Below, one piece after another: positions 28,426 to 40,560 of a stretch of DNA of 46,362 nucleotides. Source of the DNA: Gnetum montanum. Its lineage: Eukaryota > Streptophyta > Gnetopsida > Gnetales > Gnetaceae. The notes below the pieces were generated by a model, which was not told where the DNA came from, did no database searches, and saw only the letters and a list, made by a program, of their open reading frames with translations. The position numbers and the translations under genes are program-made. The number at the start of each line of letters is the position of its first letter. The first letter of the stretch is position 1. The stretch is taken from positions 1-46,362 of the forward strand of contig MNCI01004244.1 in NCBI GenBank assembly GCA_015680685.1, written 5' to 3'.

Positions 28426-30009
28426 TGACTGAAAATGTTGGAGGTTGGAATAGTACACTGAGAGGTTCGTGGTCATACAACTTGACCTTGCATCCATGTG
28501 AGGGCCTGCTAGAAATGGAGATGGGTGCCCAGAATGGTCTTATCGATCAAACTGGGACTTATGGGGTGTTATGCCAAAACGAATGCCAAGGATCTACATG
28601 GTGTTTGCAATGTTAGTGGTGTCAACTAGGGTGAGCATAGTTGANGTTGCAAAGATTGATGTCTGCCATGAATTCTATGGTTGAAAAGTTGGCTACTATG
28701 GTGTCTCATTGGTTGCAGTGGTCTACGGTGTCCCAGATGGTGTGCAATGGTGCCAAATGCTAGCTTGGAGTCTACTAAAATGCCAAGTGCATTTGGATGC
28801 AAGAATGCTCTAAATGCAGACTGCCAATTGAATGCAAGTATTGCCAACCCCTAAAACGTGAAATGCTAGGGTATTTATAGGGTTAGGATTGCTGTGAACT
28901 ATGGATTGGATGCCATGTGGCAAAGGGGTAGTTGGGACAATTCTAACCCCAACTATGCTCTCATTGAAGCAAATGGTGTTCTGTTGGTGTGCTTTAATGG
29001 ACCTTGTGAGAGTGCTAGACTATGACTACATTGCCAAGACTACAAGTGCAAGTGCCAAACAAGCTACAATGTACCTGAAAATAATGCAAAATAATGCAGT
29101 GTTGGAGACTATGCTTCGAGACTACATTGTCCACTCTCTTGAGTGGTGTCTAGCATAGGTATAATTTGAGGGCAAATGGAGGGTGCAAAAGAGATGCAAA
29201 TTGCTGATCTTGCTTGCCAAAGGTGTAACAGAGCCAAGATGAAGGTCGATGTTGAGCTCTAAAGGCTTCTAGAGGTAGTTTTGTAAGACTACACTAACTA
29301 TGTTCTAGAGCGTAGTCCCAACAGTTAGATAGATTTTGCAAAAATGTAGTCTAGTGCTGACTACACTAACTACACTCTAGAGCATAGTCCTAGTAGTGGG
29401 AGCATAGCCTTCACACTTCAAAAAATCTGGCAAAACTGGTGTCCTCATGCAGACTACACTAACTACACTCTAGAGCATAGTAGGGAGCATAGTCTCAAAA
29501 GTTAGAAAATTTGCTAAACTATTTCTTCCATTCCCAGCTAGCCTGACAGCCTCTGGCTTGACACTTAGGCAAATTTGCAAAACACTAGCCATTTCTGTGC
29601 TAACTACGCTAACTACTTTCTAGAGCGTAGTAGGGAGCATAGTGACAGTAGTTAGAAAATTTGCTAAAATATTTTTTCTATGCCAAGTAGGCTTGACAAC
29701 TTCTAGCTTAACACTTAGGAAAATTTGCAAAACTGATAATTTCTATGTTGACTATGGTAACTACGCTTTGGAGCGTAGTCCTAATAGTGAGAGTGTAGTC
29801 TAGCACTTAGAAAATTTTGCAATTGCTATTGACACTTAGAAAAAATCTTGCAAATCTAGACTTGTGTTGCAGACTACATTGATTACACTTTGGAGCATAG
29901 CCTTAGCAGTGGAGAGTATAGGCCCAACACTTAGAAAAAATTTTGCTTGAGTTGGCACCTAGACAAATTCATAGTTGAGACCTAGTGGTCCAAATTTGGT
30001 GATGTTTCA
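28426..30009 (-). repeat. 5' LTR of the outer Tat-like element
   Basis: This is a direct repeat of 4012-5817, with TG...CA ends on the minus strand and TATAAATA at 28872-28879. One N lies at about 28645. It is 1584 bp, with deletions relative to the left copy. Confidence 0.85.
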
Positions 30010-30208
30010 ATTGTCACTTAGGAAAAGAGATGTAAGTAGATTCAAATGAATTTGAAATGCCAAAATAGAGCCAAACTAGGTGTTTGAATTCCAAGTGATG
30101 GGATTGATAATACAAATGGTCGATGGATAGGGATTTTAACTTAGGGAGACCAAAGGGAACACAAGTGGGTTCTCCCCAAAGTAGGCTTATGTCTTTGATG
30201 CCCTTAAA
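30010..30208. other. Short spacer between two retrotransposons
   Basis: These 199 bp between the outer Tat-like LTR and the chromovirus LTR have no recognised feature. It may be a remnant of the Athila-like host copy. Confidence 0.4.
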
Positions 30209-30903
30209 TGCCGGAGAAGATTCATTCCAATAATAAATCATCTTCCAATACTAAATTTAAATATTATTCAAAGTTAAAATTTTATGCTAGAAAACAAGAA
30301 AACTAGCTATCTTTAATTAATTTATTAAAAAATTACAAGAAGGTTCACAAAACCCAGAAAGATCCAAAACCTGTCATACTCAACCAATATTGTAGAGCAT
30401 GAGGTTGTACAATAACACAATGGCTATTCTAAATGCAAGACACAACCAATAGAGAATCTCTTCCATACCTTAATATTGAGATCTCAACTCACAATTCAAA
30501 TGCAAGAGAATAGAATACAAAGATCAACACATTACAAGCTAAACTTGGAGATGCAATGACCAATTACACTCATCCAATGTGCGTACCCACTCTCTCTTGC
30601 TTAGCTCTCCATTATCAAGAGTTTTTCTCTTGCTCCTCCTATCAACAATGATGAATACAACAATATTTGTGTCAAACTAAGAGATAAAAACATTGGAAAT
30701 ATTTTCTCAACTTAACTTAAGGTTTTTAAAGATGTTTTTTAAGTCTTCTCACCTTCATCTAGGCTATTTCCATTCTTTTTCCATTGTGTTTTAGCTATTT
30801 CTTGAATTGGGATGGACATTTTTGGAAGTTTTCCTATATGAATAGGTTGTCTCTAATCTTGTCAAAATGTCTCCTATGAAAACATAGCTCTTAGAAAAGA
30901 TGN
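30209..30903 (-). repeat. 3' LTR of a chromovirus (right end approximate)
   Basis: It matches 35615-36312 in the same orientation (shared ccaataataaatca, ccaatactaaat, gttcacaaaaccca, attgtagagcatgagg). The plus-strand start TGCCGGAG pairs with TGTTGGAG at 35615. The inner end near 30903 (an N) adjoins a purine-rich aaagggtggaag on the minus strand, a plausible polypurine tract. Confidence 0.8.
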
Positions 30904-30959
30904 CTTCCACCCTTTGAAAAAGTGAGCTTAGGTGAACAATGGAGTAGGCGTAGATGTGA

Positions 30960-31551
30960 TCCCCCACTCAACAAGTTTGATCTCATAGATTCATTCAACA
31001 TCATCAATGGATTAATCCTTCCAATGAATCAAATATTCATACCTCTTGACTCCCTGAGTGTTAAAAGCCTATCTTTGCTTGAGTATAATTGCCTTCCTTT
31101 CCATTGAAGTCTTGGAATAATTAATAGCCCCCTTCAACTCATTAATGCTACCCTATATGGTCTTCTCATCAATAGGTCCATGACAGTGCATAATATTTTT
31201 AACATTAAACACAAAAGACATACCAATATCATTTGGTAAATCAATTTCAAAAGCATTGTTATTAATTTTAGCCTTGATTTTAAAAGGTCCAATCTTCTTA
31301 GCTTTTAATTTGTAGAAGTTATACCTCTCAACTGCTTTCAAGTACACCCAAACCAAGTCACCAACAGAAAAACTAGGCTTCTTCTTGCTATCATTCCTCT
31401 TGAGGACTCTCTCTTCCACCTTCTTATCAAGATTGAATTTTACTTGTGCATGGAGATCCCTCATCTCTTGCACAAAATCAGCATTGAGTTGAGCTTTACC
31501 ATTAAAGCTCTTCAAAGTGTCCACCATATTTGGAAAAAACCCATGGTTCAC
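30960..31551 (-). pseudogene. Chromovirus integrase C-terminus and chromodomain relic
   Basis: Minus strand 31551-31153 reads the integrase C-terminal part (FSVGDLVWVYLKAVE, IGPFKIKAKI). After a stop, at about 31045-30965, it reads YEYLIHWKD, then SIDDVE with stops at Trp/other codons. That is a chromodomain core, the mark of chromoviruses, which uses histone marks to guide integration. It is not functional now. Confidence 0.75.
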
Positions 31552-31689
31552 CTCAAATAGGCTTTTTCCAATAGTAACATGAAAAGCATTATTATATGAA
31601 AATTAAGCATGACACAACAAGTTTTTCCACTTTTGGCTATCCATCACACAAACATTTTAATATGTTTAGCAATAATTTATTCACCACCT

Positions 31690-32360
31690 CTATTTGGCCA
31701 TCAGATTGTGGATGATATGCACTAAAAACTTTAACTTTATCCCTAAAATTTTCCAAAGGGACCTCAAAAAATGACTTGTGAACTTGGAGTCCCTATCACT
31801 AACAATATTCAAAGGAATACCATGCAACTTCACAACATGATAGAAAAAAAAGTTTGCAACATGAGAAGCATTGCTCACCTTCTTACATAGAATAAAATGT
31901 GTCATCTTGGAGAACTTGCCAACCACAACAAAAATCACATTGTTCCCACTTTTTGTTTTTGGAATACCACTCACAAAATCTAGTAACACACTTTTCCATG
32001 GACCTTTTGGAATTGGAAAAGGCATATAGTGTCCATCCATGCCTTTACCTCCTTTGAACTTTTGACAAGTGAAGCATTCCTTCACAAATTTTGAAACTTC
32101 TATTGCCATACCAAGCCAAAAATAGTGCATACTGATAAGTTCCAATGTTTCATCCATGCCCATGTGACCTGTCATACTACTACAATGCTTTTCAAATAAA
32201 ATATTTTTTCTAAAATCACAATTAGGAATGCATACCTTTCCATTCTAAAATAATAGTTCATCTTGAATATGATAATCCCTCCACTTGTCTATCCTACTCA
32301 TCAATGACTCTTTGAGGCTCCTCTAAACGTGCCCAATATCAACATCATGCTCATACAAAG
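31690..32360 (-). pseudogene. Chromovirus integrase zinc region and core
   Basis: The minus strand reads HMGMDETLELI, then CFTCQKFKGG (zinc region), PWKSVLLDFVSGIP (first Asp) and IVSDRDSKF (second Asp). The HPQSDGQIE block with the Glu is in the next frame at about 31680-31720, so a frameshift splits the core. All three catalytic acids are present. This is a Ty3/gypsy chromovirus and differs clearly from the Tat-like integrase. Confidence 0.8.
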
Positions 32361-32639
32361 AAGTAAAATCATCCATACCTTGCACATGAGGAATGTTGAA
32401 ATGCACCACATGCACCTCAGATAATGCATTAGCCACCACATTGGCTTTCTCATTTTTATGCTTCAACACAAAATTGAACTCCTATAACTGTGCAACCCAC
32501 TTTATGTGCTTTATGGCCTATCATCAAAGTGAACTCCTTGGACAACAAGTAATGCCTCCAATGCTTGATTCATTAAAGAATAGTGTACAAAGCCTTCTCA
32601 TATATGCTATATTTTTACCTTGACTCATTCAAATTTTCT

Positions 32640-33600
32640 AGAAAATAATGTAATAGGACTACCTTCTTGTGAAAGTACCCCACTAATGGCAAGTCCACTT
32701 GCACCCACCTCTACCTAGGAAAGCTTCCGAAAATCTAGAATTGCAAGCATCAATTCATTGGTAATCTTTTCTTTCAACAAATCAATGCTTTCTTAGGTTT
32801 CATTATCCCATATAAATTTTTTATTTTTGTTCAACAAAGCAAACATAGGCCATGAAATACCATTAAAATTTTTTAAGAACCATCTATAAAAACTTACTAG
32901 ACCAAGGAATGATCTTACCTTTCCAACATTCTTAGGAATTGACCACTTCCTAATAGCCTTTACCTTGGTAGCTTTCATTTGAATATGATTTTTAGAAACC
33001 ACATGATCCATGTATGTTATTTATCTCTTGAAGAAATGACATTTCTTCATAGATCACAAGTTGTACCTCCTTCAACTTAAGACACACCATCCTCAAGTGA
33101 TCCAAGTGCTCTTCCTCATTAGAGCTATACACCAAAATATCATTAAAAAATACAATAAAACACTTACCAATCAAGTTCCATAATACATCATGCATCAATC
33201 TCATGAATGTAGTAGGTGCATTTGTGAGCCCAAATGGTGTCACCGACCACTCAAATAATTCGTCTAGTGTTTTGAAAGTTATCTTCCATTCATCACTAGG
33301 ATTGATTATGATTTAATGATAACCACTATTTAAATCAATTTTGCTAAAAATATTTACATTGGTAAGGACATCAAGGATATCATCCATCCTTGGAATATGA
33401 AACTTGTACCTCATTGTTATCCTAATCACTACCCTAGAATCAATGCAAATCCTCCATTCATTACTATCATTTTTGGGCACCAGCACTGCTGGAACTACAC
33501 AAGGTGAAATGGATTTCCTCATGAGGCCATTTTCAAGTAATCCCTCTACTTGTCTTTGCAATTTAGCCCTTTGATTTGGTGCCATCTAATAAACTCTCTT
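32640..33600 (-). pseudogene. Chromovirus reverse transcriptase
   Basis: Minus strand pieces: VPAVLVPKNDSNEWRICID (about 33520-33430), KIDLNSGYH, TPFGLTNAPTTFMRLM, then the catalytic box FFNDILVYS, where FDDILVYS is normal (first Asp changed to Asn), and VRSFLGLVSFYRWF. RNase H is weak. It is split into three frames. Confidence 0.85.
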
Positions 33601-34208
33601 ATTTGAAATGGTAGCACTAGGAATGAAGTCAATCTAATGTTGTACATTCCTCATTAGTGGTAGTCCATCCAATTTCCTCTTAAACTCCTTGGGAAATTTC
33701 TCCTTCAAGCCTAGCACACTTGTAGGAGGTTCAACCTTAACATCATTATGGTCAGTAGCAATTGTTTTCATAGCAACAAAACCAAAACTGGTTCAATCAT
33801 ATTTCTTAATATATTTCCTCTCTCTTAGAAGGTTTAAGAAAGCATTAAATGAGCTTTGCTATCTCATTTGTTTAGTTGTCATAGGAATCAAATCATGGAT
33901 TCCATTAGGTCTAGCAACATTCCACACATTTCTTGCTTCATCAAACTAAGCATCATTATTAAAATTCCAAGGTCTATCAAGAATTACATCAGCATAATCT
34001 ATTAGAAGCACATCATACTTCACAACATCATGAAAACTTCTAATTTTAATTTCAAAGTACATTGTTCCCTTACCTCTTGGGAAAAATGTCTAGATAACCA
34101 ATGCACCTTATAAGGTCTTGGATGAGTATTAGTTACCAAACCTAATCTAGCAATTTCCCTAGAAGAAATAATATTTTATTATGCTTCTTCATCAATTAAA
34201 ATATGAAT
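33601..34208 (-). pseudogene. Chromovirus protease-RT linker, heavily decayed
   Basis: The position between gag and RT implies the protease, but stops and indels leave only weak pieces. I cannot place the active-site Asp with confidence. Confidence 0.4.
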
Positions 34209-35550
34209 TCATTCTATAGTAAGCAAACGACTAGCCCTAATCCAAAATAAAAATTTCCTAATAGGATGATCTCCTCTATTAACATTCCCCATGAATGCAC
34301 AAGAATTTAATTTAGAAACATCCTCTATTTTCATAGCATTATGATTACCTCTATGAAGACCTTGATTTGATGTCTCCTGCACTTCCATGGTTTGCATGTA
34401 TTTTCCCTTGGCTACCTTTGAAGTGGACATTTCCATTGCTTATGTTCCCATTCTCTACATTTGAAGTACTAAAATTTTGATGAGTTGTTGCCTTGACCTT
34501 TGCCTTTGTTGCCTTGGTCCTTCTTGGCTTTGTTCTTCTCATCGCCTCTTTCAATCTTCTTATCTTGGATACCCTCCTTATCTTTAGATTTGGCCTTATA
34601 TTCTTTCTTAGATTTGGATCCCTTCTTCTTCCCCTTTGAATTTTGTTTGCTTTTGTTTTTGAATCCACCTAGTTTCTTCTTAGCCTTGAGTGCCAAATCG
34701 TAAGCCTCATCAAGAGTTTGTGGCTCATGAAAGAACAACTCCTACTAGTACATCATTTTAAGACCTCCTAAAAAGATTAAAGCTTATTCATACTCTTCCT
34801 AGTTTACCTTAGCTTAATGGAATAAATCACAAAATTTGAAGTAGAATTCTTTCACATCCTTGTCATCTTGTCATAGGAATTTTAACTTCATAATAGATTC
34901 TTTCCTCTGATGATACTATTCAAATTTTATCTTGAACTTTTATTTCATCAAAGCCCAATCTCTGATAGGTTGACCATTTTTTCATTTATAGCCTTGGAAC
35001 TCCTTTTTGCATTGAGTAGAATCCATACCTTCTAATCTAGATTCAATAATAGGTATCTTAAGTTATTTGGTGCCTCTTGCAATTGAAAATATTTCTCAAG
35101 TACATTTAGCAAACTTGCAAAAGAATTGGTGCCATCTATACCATTAAAATTCTTGAACTCTATGTATGAAAGTCTTGTAGCATTTTTGAATGCTCTCGCA
35201 AGACTTGCCTCATCTTCCTTGTCAAGCTTGCCTAAATAAGAAGTGTTGAACACTTCTAGAGCCCTTGGAATTCTCATCTAAGGAATAGGATCCCCTTCCA
35301 TTGGAATCCTTGGCTAATATTTTCCTACACTTCCATAGCTGAATTTTTCTTCCTCTTCATCCACTCCATCTCCACCTAGTTGTAAAACTTCTTTCTCCAA
35401 CCATGCATGTTCTTTACCTCCATGTGTTAGAATATGGGTATGATAGAAATTTCTATCTACCTTTGCATTGGTTTCATCTAACCGAGCAACCATCATCTAG
35501 AAGGGATACTTCATGCCCTTCATGTTTCAATTTAGAGCTTGCACCTATTT
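34209..35550 (-). pseudogene. Chromovirus gag relic
   Basis: Minus strand 35277-35032 reads a gag-type start of the substrate-like region (FKNFNGIDGTNSF, EKYFQLQEAPNN). 34738-34351 reads PQTLDEAYDLALKAKKKLGG, then a very Lys/Gly-rich stretch (KSKQNSKGKKKGSK) typical of the nucleocapsid side. Frames are broken. Confidence 0.65.
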
Positions 35551-35589
35551 TTTCTTGGGTGCATCTAAAATTAACAAAATCCTCAATAA

Positions 35590-35614
35590 TTCCTCAAAGC
35601 TCCAATACTAATAA
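35590..35614 (-). other. Primer binding site of the chromovirus (degenerate)
   Basis: Next to the 5' LTR the minus strand reads ttagtattggagctttgagg. It differs by a few bases from the initiator-Met tRNA site tggtatcagagctt used by many chromoviruses. Confidence 0.6.
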
Positions 35615-36312
35615 TGTTGGAGTACATTCACTCCAATAATAAATCACTTTCCAATACTAAATCTAGATATTATGCAAAGATAAAAACTTTGGCTAGAAAA
35701 CAATAAAATTAGCTATCTTCATTTAATTTATTAAAAGATTACAATAGGGTTCACAAAACCCACAAACTTCCAAAACCTATTACACTCAATTGATATTGTA
35801 GAGCATGAGGCTCTTCAATCACACAATGGTTGTTCTTAATGGAAGATACAACCAATAGAAAATCTCTTTTACAACCTGGGAATAAGATCTCAACTCATAA
35901 GTTAGATGCAAGATAATATAACATAAAGACCAACACATCACAAGTTGATCTTGGAGCTACAATTACCAATTACACTCAACAAATGTGCTTACCCACTCTC
36001 TTTTGCTTAGTTGTCCACTCTTAAGAGCTTTTTCTCTTACTCCTCCTATCAACAATGATGAATACATCGATATTTTTGTTAAACTAGAAGATAAGAGCCC
36101 TAGAAAACTTTCCTCAAGTCAACTTGAGGTTTTTCAAATGTTTTCCAAGGCTTCTCATCTTCATCCTAGCTATTTTCATCCCTTTTTTTTATCATGTTCT
36201 AGCTATTTCCTAAATTGGAATGGGCATTTTTGGAAGTTTTCCCATATGTACAGGTCATATCTAATCTTGCCAAGACATCTCCTATGAAAACCTAGCTTTC
36301 AGAAAAGGCCTC
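35615..36312 (-). repeat. 5' LTR of the chromovirus (right end approximate)
   Basis: Direct repeat of 30209-30903. Homology ends within gaaaaggcctct at about 36312. No certain target duplication. Confidence 0.75.
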
Positions 36313-37900
36313 TATTAATTTTCTAAGACGTCTCTTTTGTGCCCAAGACATCCTAGTATCTAGTAAAACATCTTGCTTGAGATGTCCCATGCATAGTGAA
36401 GACGTCTCATCTAAGATGTCTTAGGTTCTTATGAGATGTCTCACTTGAGATGTTAGTTTGATTAGCAAGATGTCTTTAGTCTTTCCAAATGTCTCTTGTC
36501 ACTTCCAAGCTCAGCCAAGATATCTAATGGACTTCCAATACATCTGTTTAGTGTCCAAAAACCTAAAAAACACAGACACACAAGAAAGAATAAGAAGATT
36601 AGAAGAGGTGTCCCTACACTATGTTCTCTCATCACAAGGAGTTCGTGTGCACCAAGGATGATTAATGGTTGTTTCAAGTAAAAACCCATATCCAATTGAG
36701 AGATTGTCTTATGATTATGTGATCATCATAATAAACATATCAATTAACCATGATATGAGGTAGTAAGGTGGTATTTTATGAGTTTGATCATGATGCAAAA
36801 GAAAAAATGGTGGGTAGGTGATCTACATCTCTGTTACATGAGATCCTTGTGAAGTTTGTGATTAAGATGATCTAGTACAATCCTAGCTCAGTCAAGATTA
36901 AGTACATTTGACTTTTAGTAGCCTTGCATTGACATACCCTTACAAAAATTGATAAAAAAAATTCTAGGACTAAACCAAAGGACAACCATCACTCCAAGAG
37001 AAGAAGAAAAGAGAAGAAGGAAGCAAGGAAGGATGTTAGTTAGAGGGATGCCTTCAAGCATGGATAACATGCCTTTTGAACCCCATAACTAGTGCTTGTA
37101 GCCCATTATTAAGTCTAAGAAGTATGCTTTAAATTATCATGAGTTATGTTGTTTTGGTTTTTTTTCATGGAAACCATACCATGCAAAGATGTACTTCCTT
37201 ATGTGGTCAACATTAGGAGTGATGGTATGCCAATGGAGTAGCATAGAACTTGAAATAACGATGTGGAGAGACTATGTCAAATTCCCTTGATCTCACATTC
37301 TTTTCCATTCCTTCTTAGTCCATCCCAAGTTTGCAAGGTAGAAAGATCATTGGTTACTTTTAGTTGTAATGTGAAAGGACTTCATGCTTCCATGATGCAA
37401 AGTATTTATAAAATGAATGAAATGGATGGGTGTTGTGGACTCATTGCTTGATACCATCAACAATTAAACAATTTGTTAATATAGGACATAATCCAAAGAT
37501 AAGAAATTGGCCCTTTAGCAAATTAATCATAACATTAATGGTTGCATTCATTAACATCCAGTATTAATAGTAGAAATGGGTAATATCAAAGATTCCCGAT
37601 AAAATAAAACAAGATAAACTTAACAAAAAAAAAAAAGAAAGGACAGAAAAGAAAAGAAAAGAAAATTATATAAAAGAATTGAGAACATATTCAAGAACAT
37701 GAAAAAATGTATGAAGAATGATATAAGACAAAAAGGTGAAAAATTTATTAGTCCTCATAAGGTGTTAGTATTGATGACCATCTCTCCACAACTAAGTTGA
37801 GAGGGGCATATCCAAAAAATAGAGCATGCTTGCTCTTACTCAAAGGTGGTAGTGTTACTAGTTACTCTAGGTTCTTGGAATGACTTAACTTGTTGAATGT
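36313..37900. other. Non-coding stretch with aagatgtct repeats and a GAAAA run
   Basis: 36320-36540 has about ten copies of agatgtct or its complement agacatct in loose direct and inverted order. 37625-37672 is an A-rich/agaaaa purine microsatellite. No coding sequence is recognised. By position it belongs to the Athila-like element downstream of integrase. Confidence 0.5.
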
Positions 37901-38960
37901 TGATCAACAGATGTTATTTTGGGCTTGATGGATGGTAAATAGTCATGAAACTCAAAGGAAAAGTTGCATGAATGATGTAAGGTCCTTCCTATAGAATTTG
38001 AAATTTAGTATGTTATGTCACATGCATGGGATTCAGTACAAGACCTTATCACCAAGTTGACATTTAACTTTCCTTATTTATGCATCATAATGTTGTTTGG
38101 AATGTGCCTTATGCACTTCATTCATCATGAGGGGTACTTGTCGATTCTTATTTAGCACATTTAGTGTCATTAGACATTCCTTCTATGCTAGACTAAGATT
38201 AAGGTTAAGCTCACAGGCAGTTGAGAGTATATAGAGCTTAGATTGGATAGGAAGTATTGGAAATTTTCTGAACACCAACTCATAAGGAGAGTAACTTATA
38301 TGAAATTTCTAGCTTGATTAACAAGTCCATAGATCATCTTTGAGTTTTGTACTCTAGTCCTTCCAATATCAATTAATGGTTCTTGTTAGGATCCTAGTTA
38401 TCTCCATGTTAGTGACTTTGGCTTGACCATTAGCTTGGGAATGAGAAGAGGTTGTTAGTTTATGTTGAACCCCCAAGTTTTACATTAGTTTTAGAAAAGT
38501 AGATCCTAAGAAGTGGGTCTCATTATCTAAAATAAGTTTCCTTAGCATACCAAACCTATTTACCATATTTTGTTAAACAAATAGTACTACAATGGAAGAC
38601 AAACAATCGATGATGGCTGTTGCTTTGGCCCATTTGGTGCACTAATCAACATTAACATTGATGTATGCCTTCCCATTAGACATGAGAGTGAGGGGTCCCA
38701 TGAATTCAATGCCCTAAAGATAAAATGGCTCTAGTGGTTGGATCCACTATTTAGGCCCTTTCATTTAGAACATCATTCCTCCATCTCTTGGGAAGTGCTC
38801 ACATGAATGGAAAAAATGGTAATCATCCCTAAAGATCATTGGCTCGAAGTATCTGATCATGAAGATCTTGATAGCCATTCACCTTCTTGCGTAGTGGTCC
38901 CCACAAGGACCTTCATCAGCATATTGAAGGATGTGTATTTAAATAGAATTGAGTACACAA
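37901..38960 (-). pseudogene. Athila-like integrase relic
   Basis: The minus strand reads GIEFMGPL near 38700 (WGIDFMGPF in relatives, so the first catalytic Asp is now Glu), LDNETHFLG near 38540 (second Asp) and SQANGQAKV near 38420, where the catalytic Glu of GQAE is Lys. Many stops. Orientation agrees with the LTR and RT. Confidence 0.75.
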
Positions 38961-39179
38961 CATTTAACCAAGCCAATGGCACAAACCTTGTAAAGGTTTC
39001 CTTGAATATCAATGTAATGCTTGGCCTAGTGAGGAAAGTGTTATTTCTTCTTATTATCCTATTCTTGTGGAGTTTCCTAAGTGAGAAGATATGAGAGAAT
39101 TTGATCATACCAATTGGTTCCATTAGGTTGTTGAAATTTAATGGATTTAGCAAAAAGAGTTCATTGGAAAATTGATCTA

Positions 39180-40560
39180 ATAAATAATTTTCATCCTCTT
39201 TGCCATTCCATGGTAACTAAGACAAGTGATCAAAGAACACATTCTCAATTCCCTTCCTGTCCACTATTGTAAGATCAAACTCCTATAGAATCACCAGCCA
39301 TCATATGACACGGGGGCTAACCACTAGCTTGCTTATCAAGAAATAGATAACATTGTGATTTGTGTGCACAAAGATTTGATATCCAAGAACATAGTGCCTA
39401 AATTTTTTTATAGCATATACCATTACCATGAGCTCCTTCTCAATAGTGGTGTAATTTAATTATGCACCCACAATACTCTTATTAACACAATGGATATAAT
39501 AAATTTTTTTTGATCATCCAGTTGTGTTATCACCACCACCAATGCATAGTTTGATGCATCCATCATGATTTAGAATGGTTTGGACTAATTTGGAGCATGT
39601 AAAATAGGATTTTCTAAGATCTTTTTCTTTAACTATTAGAATGCGTGCTTGTAGTCCTTGGTTTAGTTGAAGGATGCATCCTTCTGTGTCAATTCCACTA
39701 GTGGTTTGGTGATTTTGAAGAAGTTTTTGATGAAGTGTCAATAGTAACCAATGTATCCAAGGAATGACCTCACATATTTTATCATTTCAAGCTATCTAGT
39801 AATTACTTGAATGACCCATACTTTCTTTGGGCTCATCTTGATATCTTTTTTTGAAATCCAGTGTCCCAAGATAATGCCTTATTGGACCATCAGATGATTT
39901 TCTACCAATTGAGCCTTAAGTTGGTTTCCACATAGCATTTTAGCACTTGCCCCAGAAAGTCCAAGGTTTGCCCAAAAGTGGTACCATAGGTAGAGAAGTC
40001 ATCCATGAAGACTGATACACCACTACCAATATACTACTAAAAAATGCTAAGCATGAGGCATTGGAAAGTAGCAAGGACATTACAAAGGCCAAAGACCATC
40101 TTTTTGTATACAGAAACCCCCTAGGGACATGTCAATGTTATTTTGGCCTGATCCTCTAATGCTATCTAGATTTGGTTATAACCATTCAAAAACTTGTAGT
40201 AGCCATGCATTACAATAGTATCTAGTACTTAGTCTATAAATGGTAGTGGAAAGTGGTCTTTGAAGGTACACATATTCAATATCCTATAATCTATGTAGAC
40301 TCTCCATTTGTCTTCTTTCTTTGATACAATTACAAGCAAGCTAATCCAATCAATGTTGGCAATAGGATAGATGAATCCAACCTTAAGAAGCTGTTCAATT
40401 TTATCCTTAATAGCTTGCTTAAGTTATTTATTGAACTACCTTTGTGGTTGCCTTCTGGCTTTGATGGAAGGATCTATATAGATTCAATATTAGCATATCC
40501 TTGGATCTATTTTTGTCAACTCATGATATGACCATGCAAAGGCTTTTGGTCATTTATTTA
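39180..40560 (-). pseudogene. Athila-like reverse transcriptase and RNase H relic
   Basis: The minus strand reads LLKVGFIYPIAN (about 40390), VSKKEDKWRVYIDYR, then VFMDDFSTYG with the catalytic FMDD at 39998-40009, TNLRLNW, ILGHWISKKDI and RSFLGYIGYY. RNase H follows to about 39200, badly broken. The VFMDDFS(V/T)(Y/F)G block is typical of Athila and relatives. Confidence 0.85.

Noticed and set aside
4007-30014. Target site duplication for the outer Tat-like element
   Set aside because: Flanks are tgtag and attgt. A shared ttgt can be found by shifting, but it is too short and misplaced to claim.
34500-34703. Plus-strand Phe/Leu-rich open frame that looks like a membrane protein
   Set aside because: It is the complement of the Lys-rich gag tail on the minus strand.
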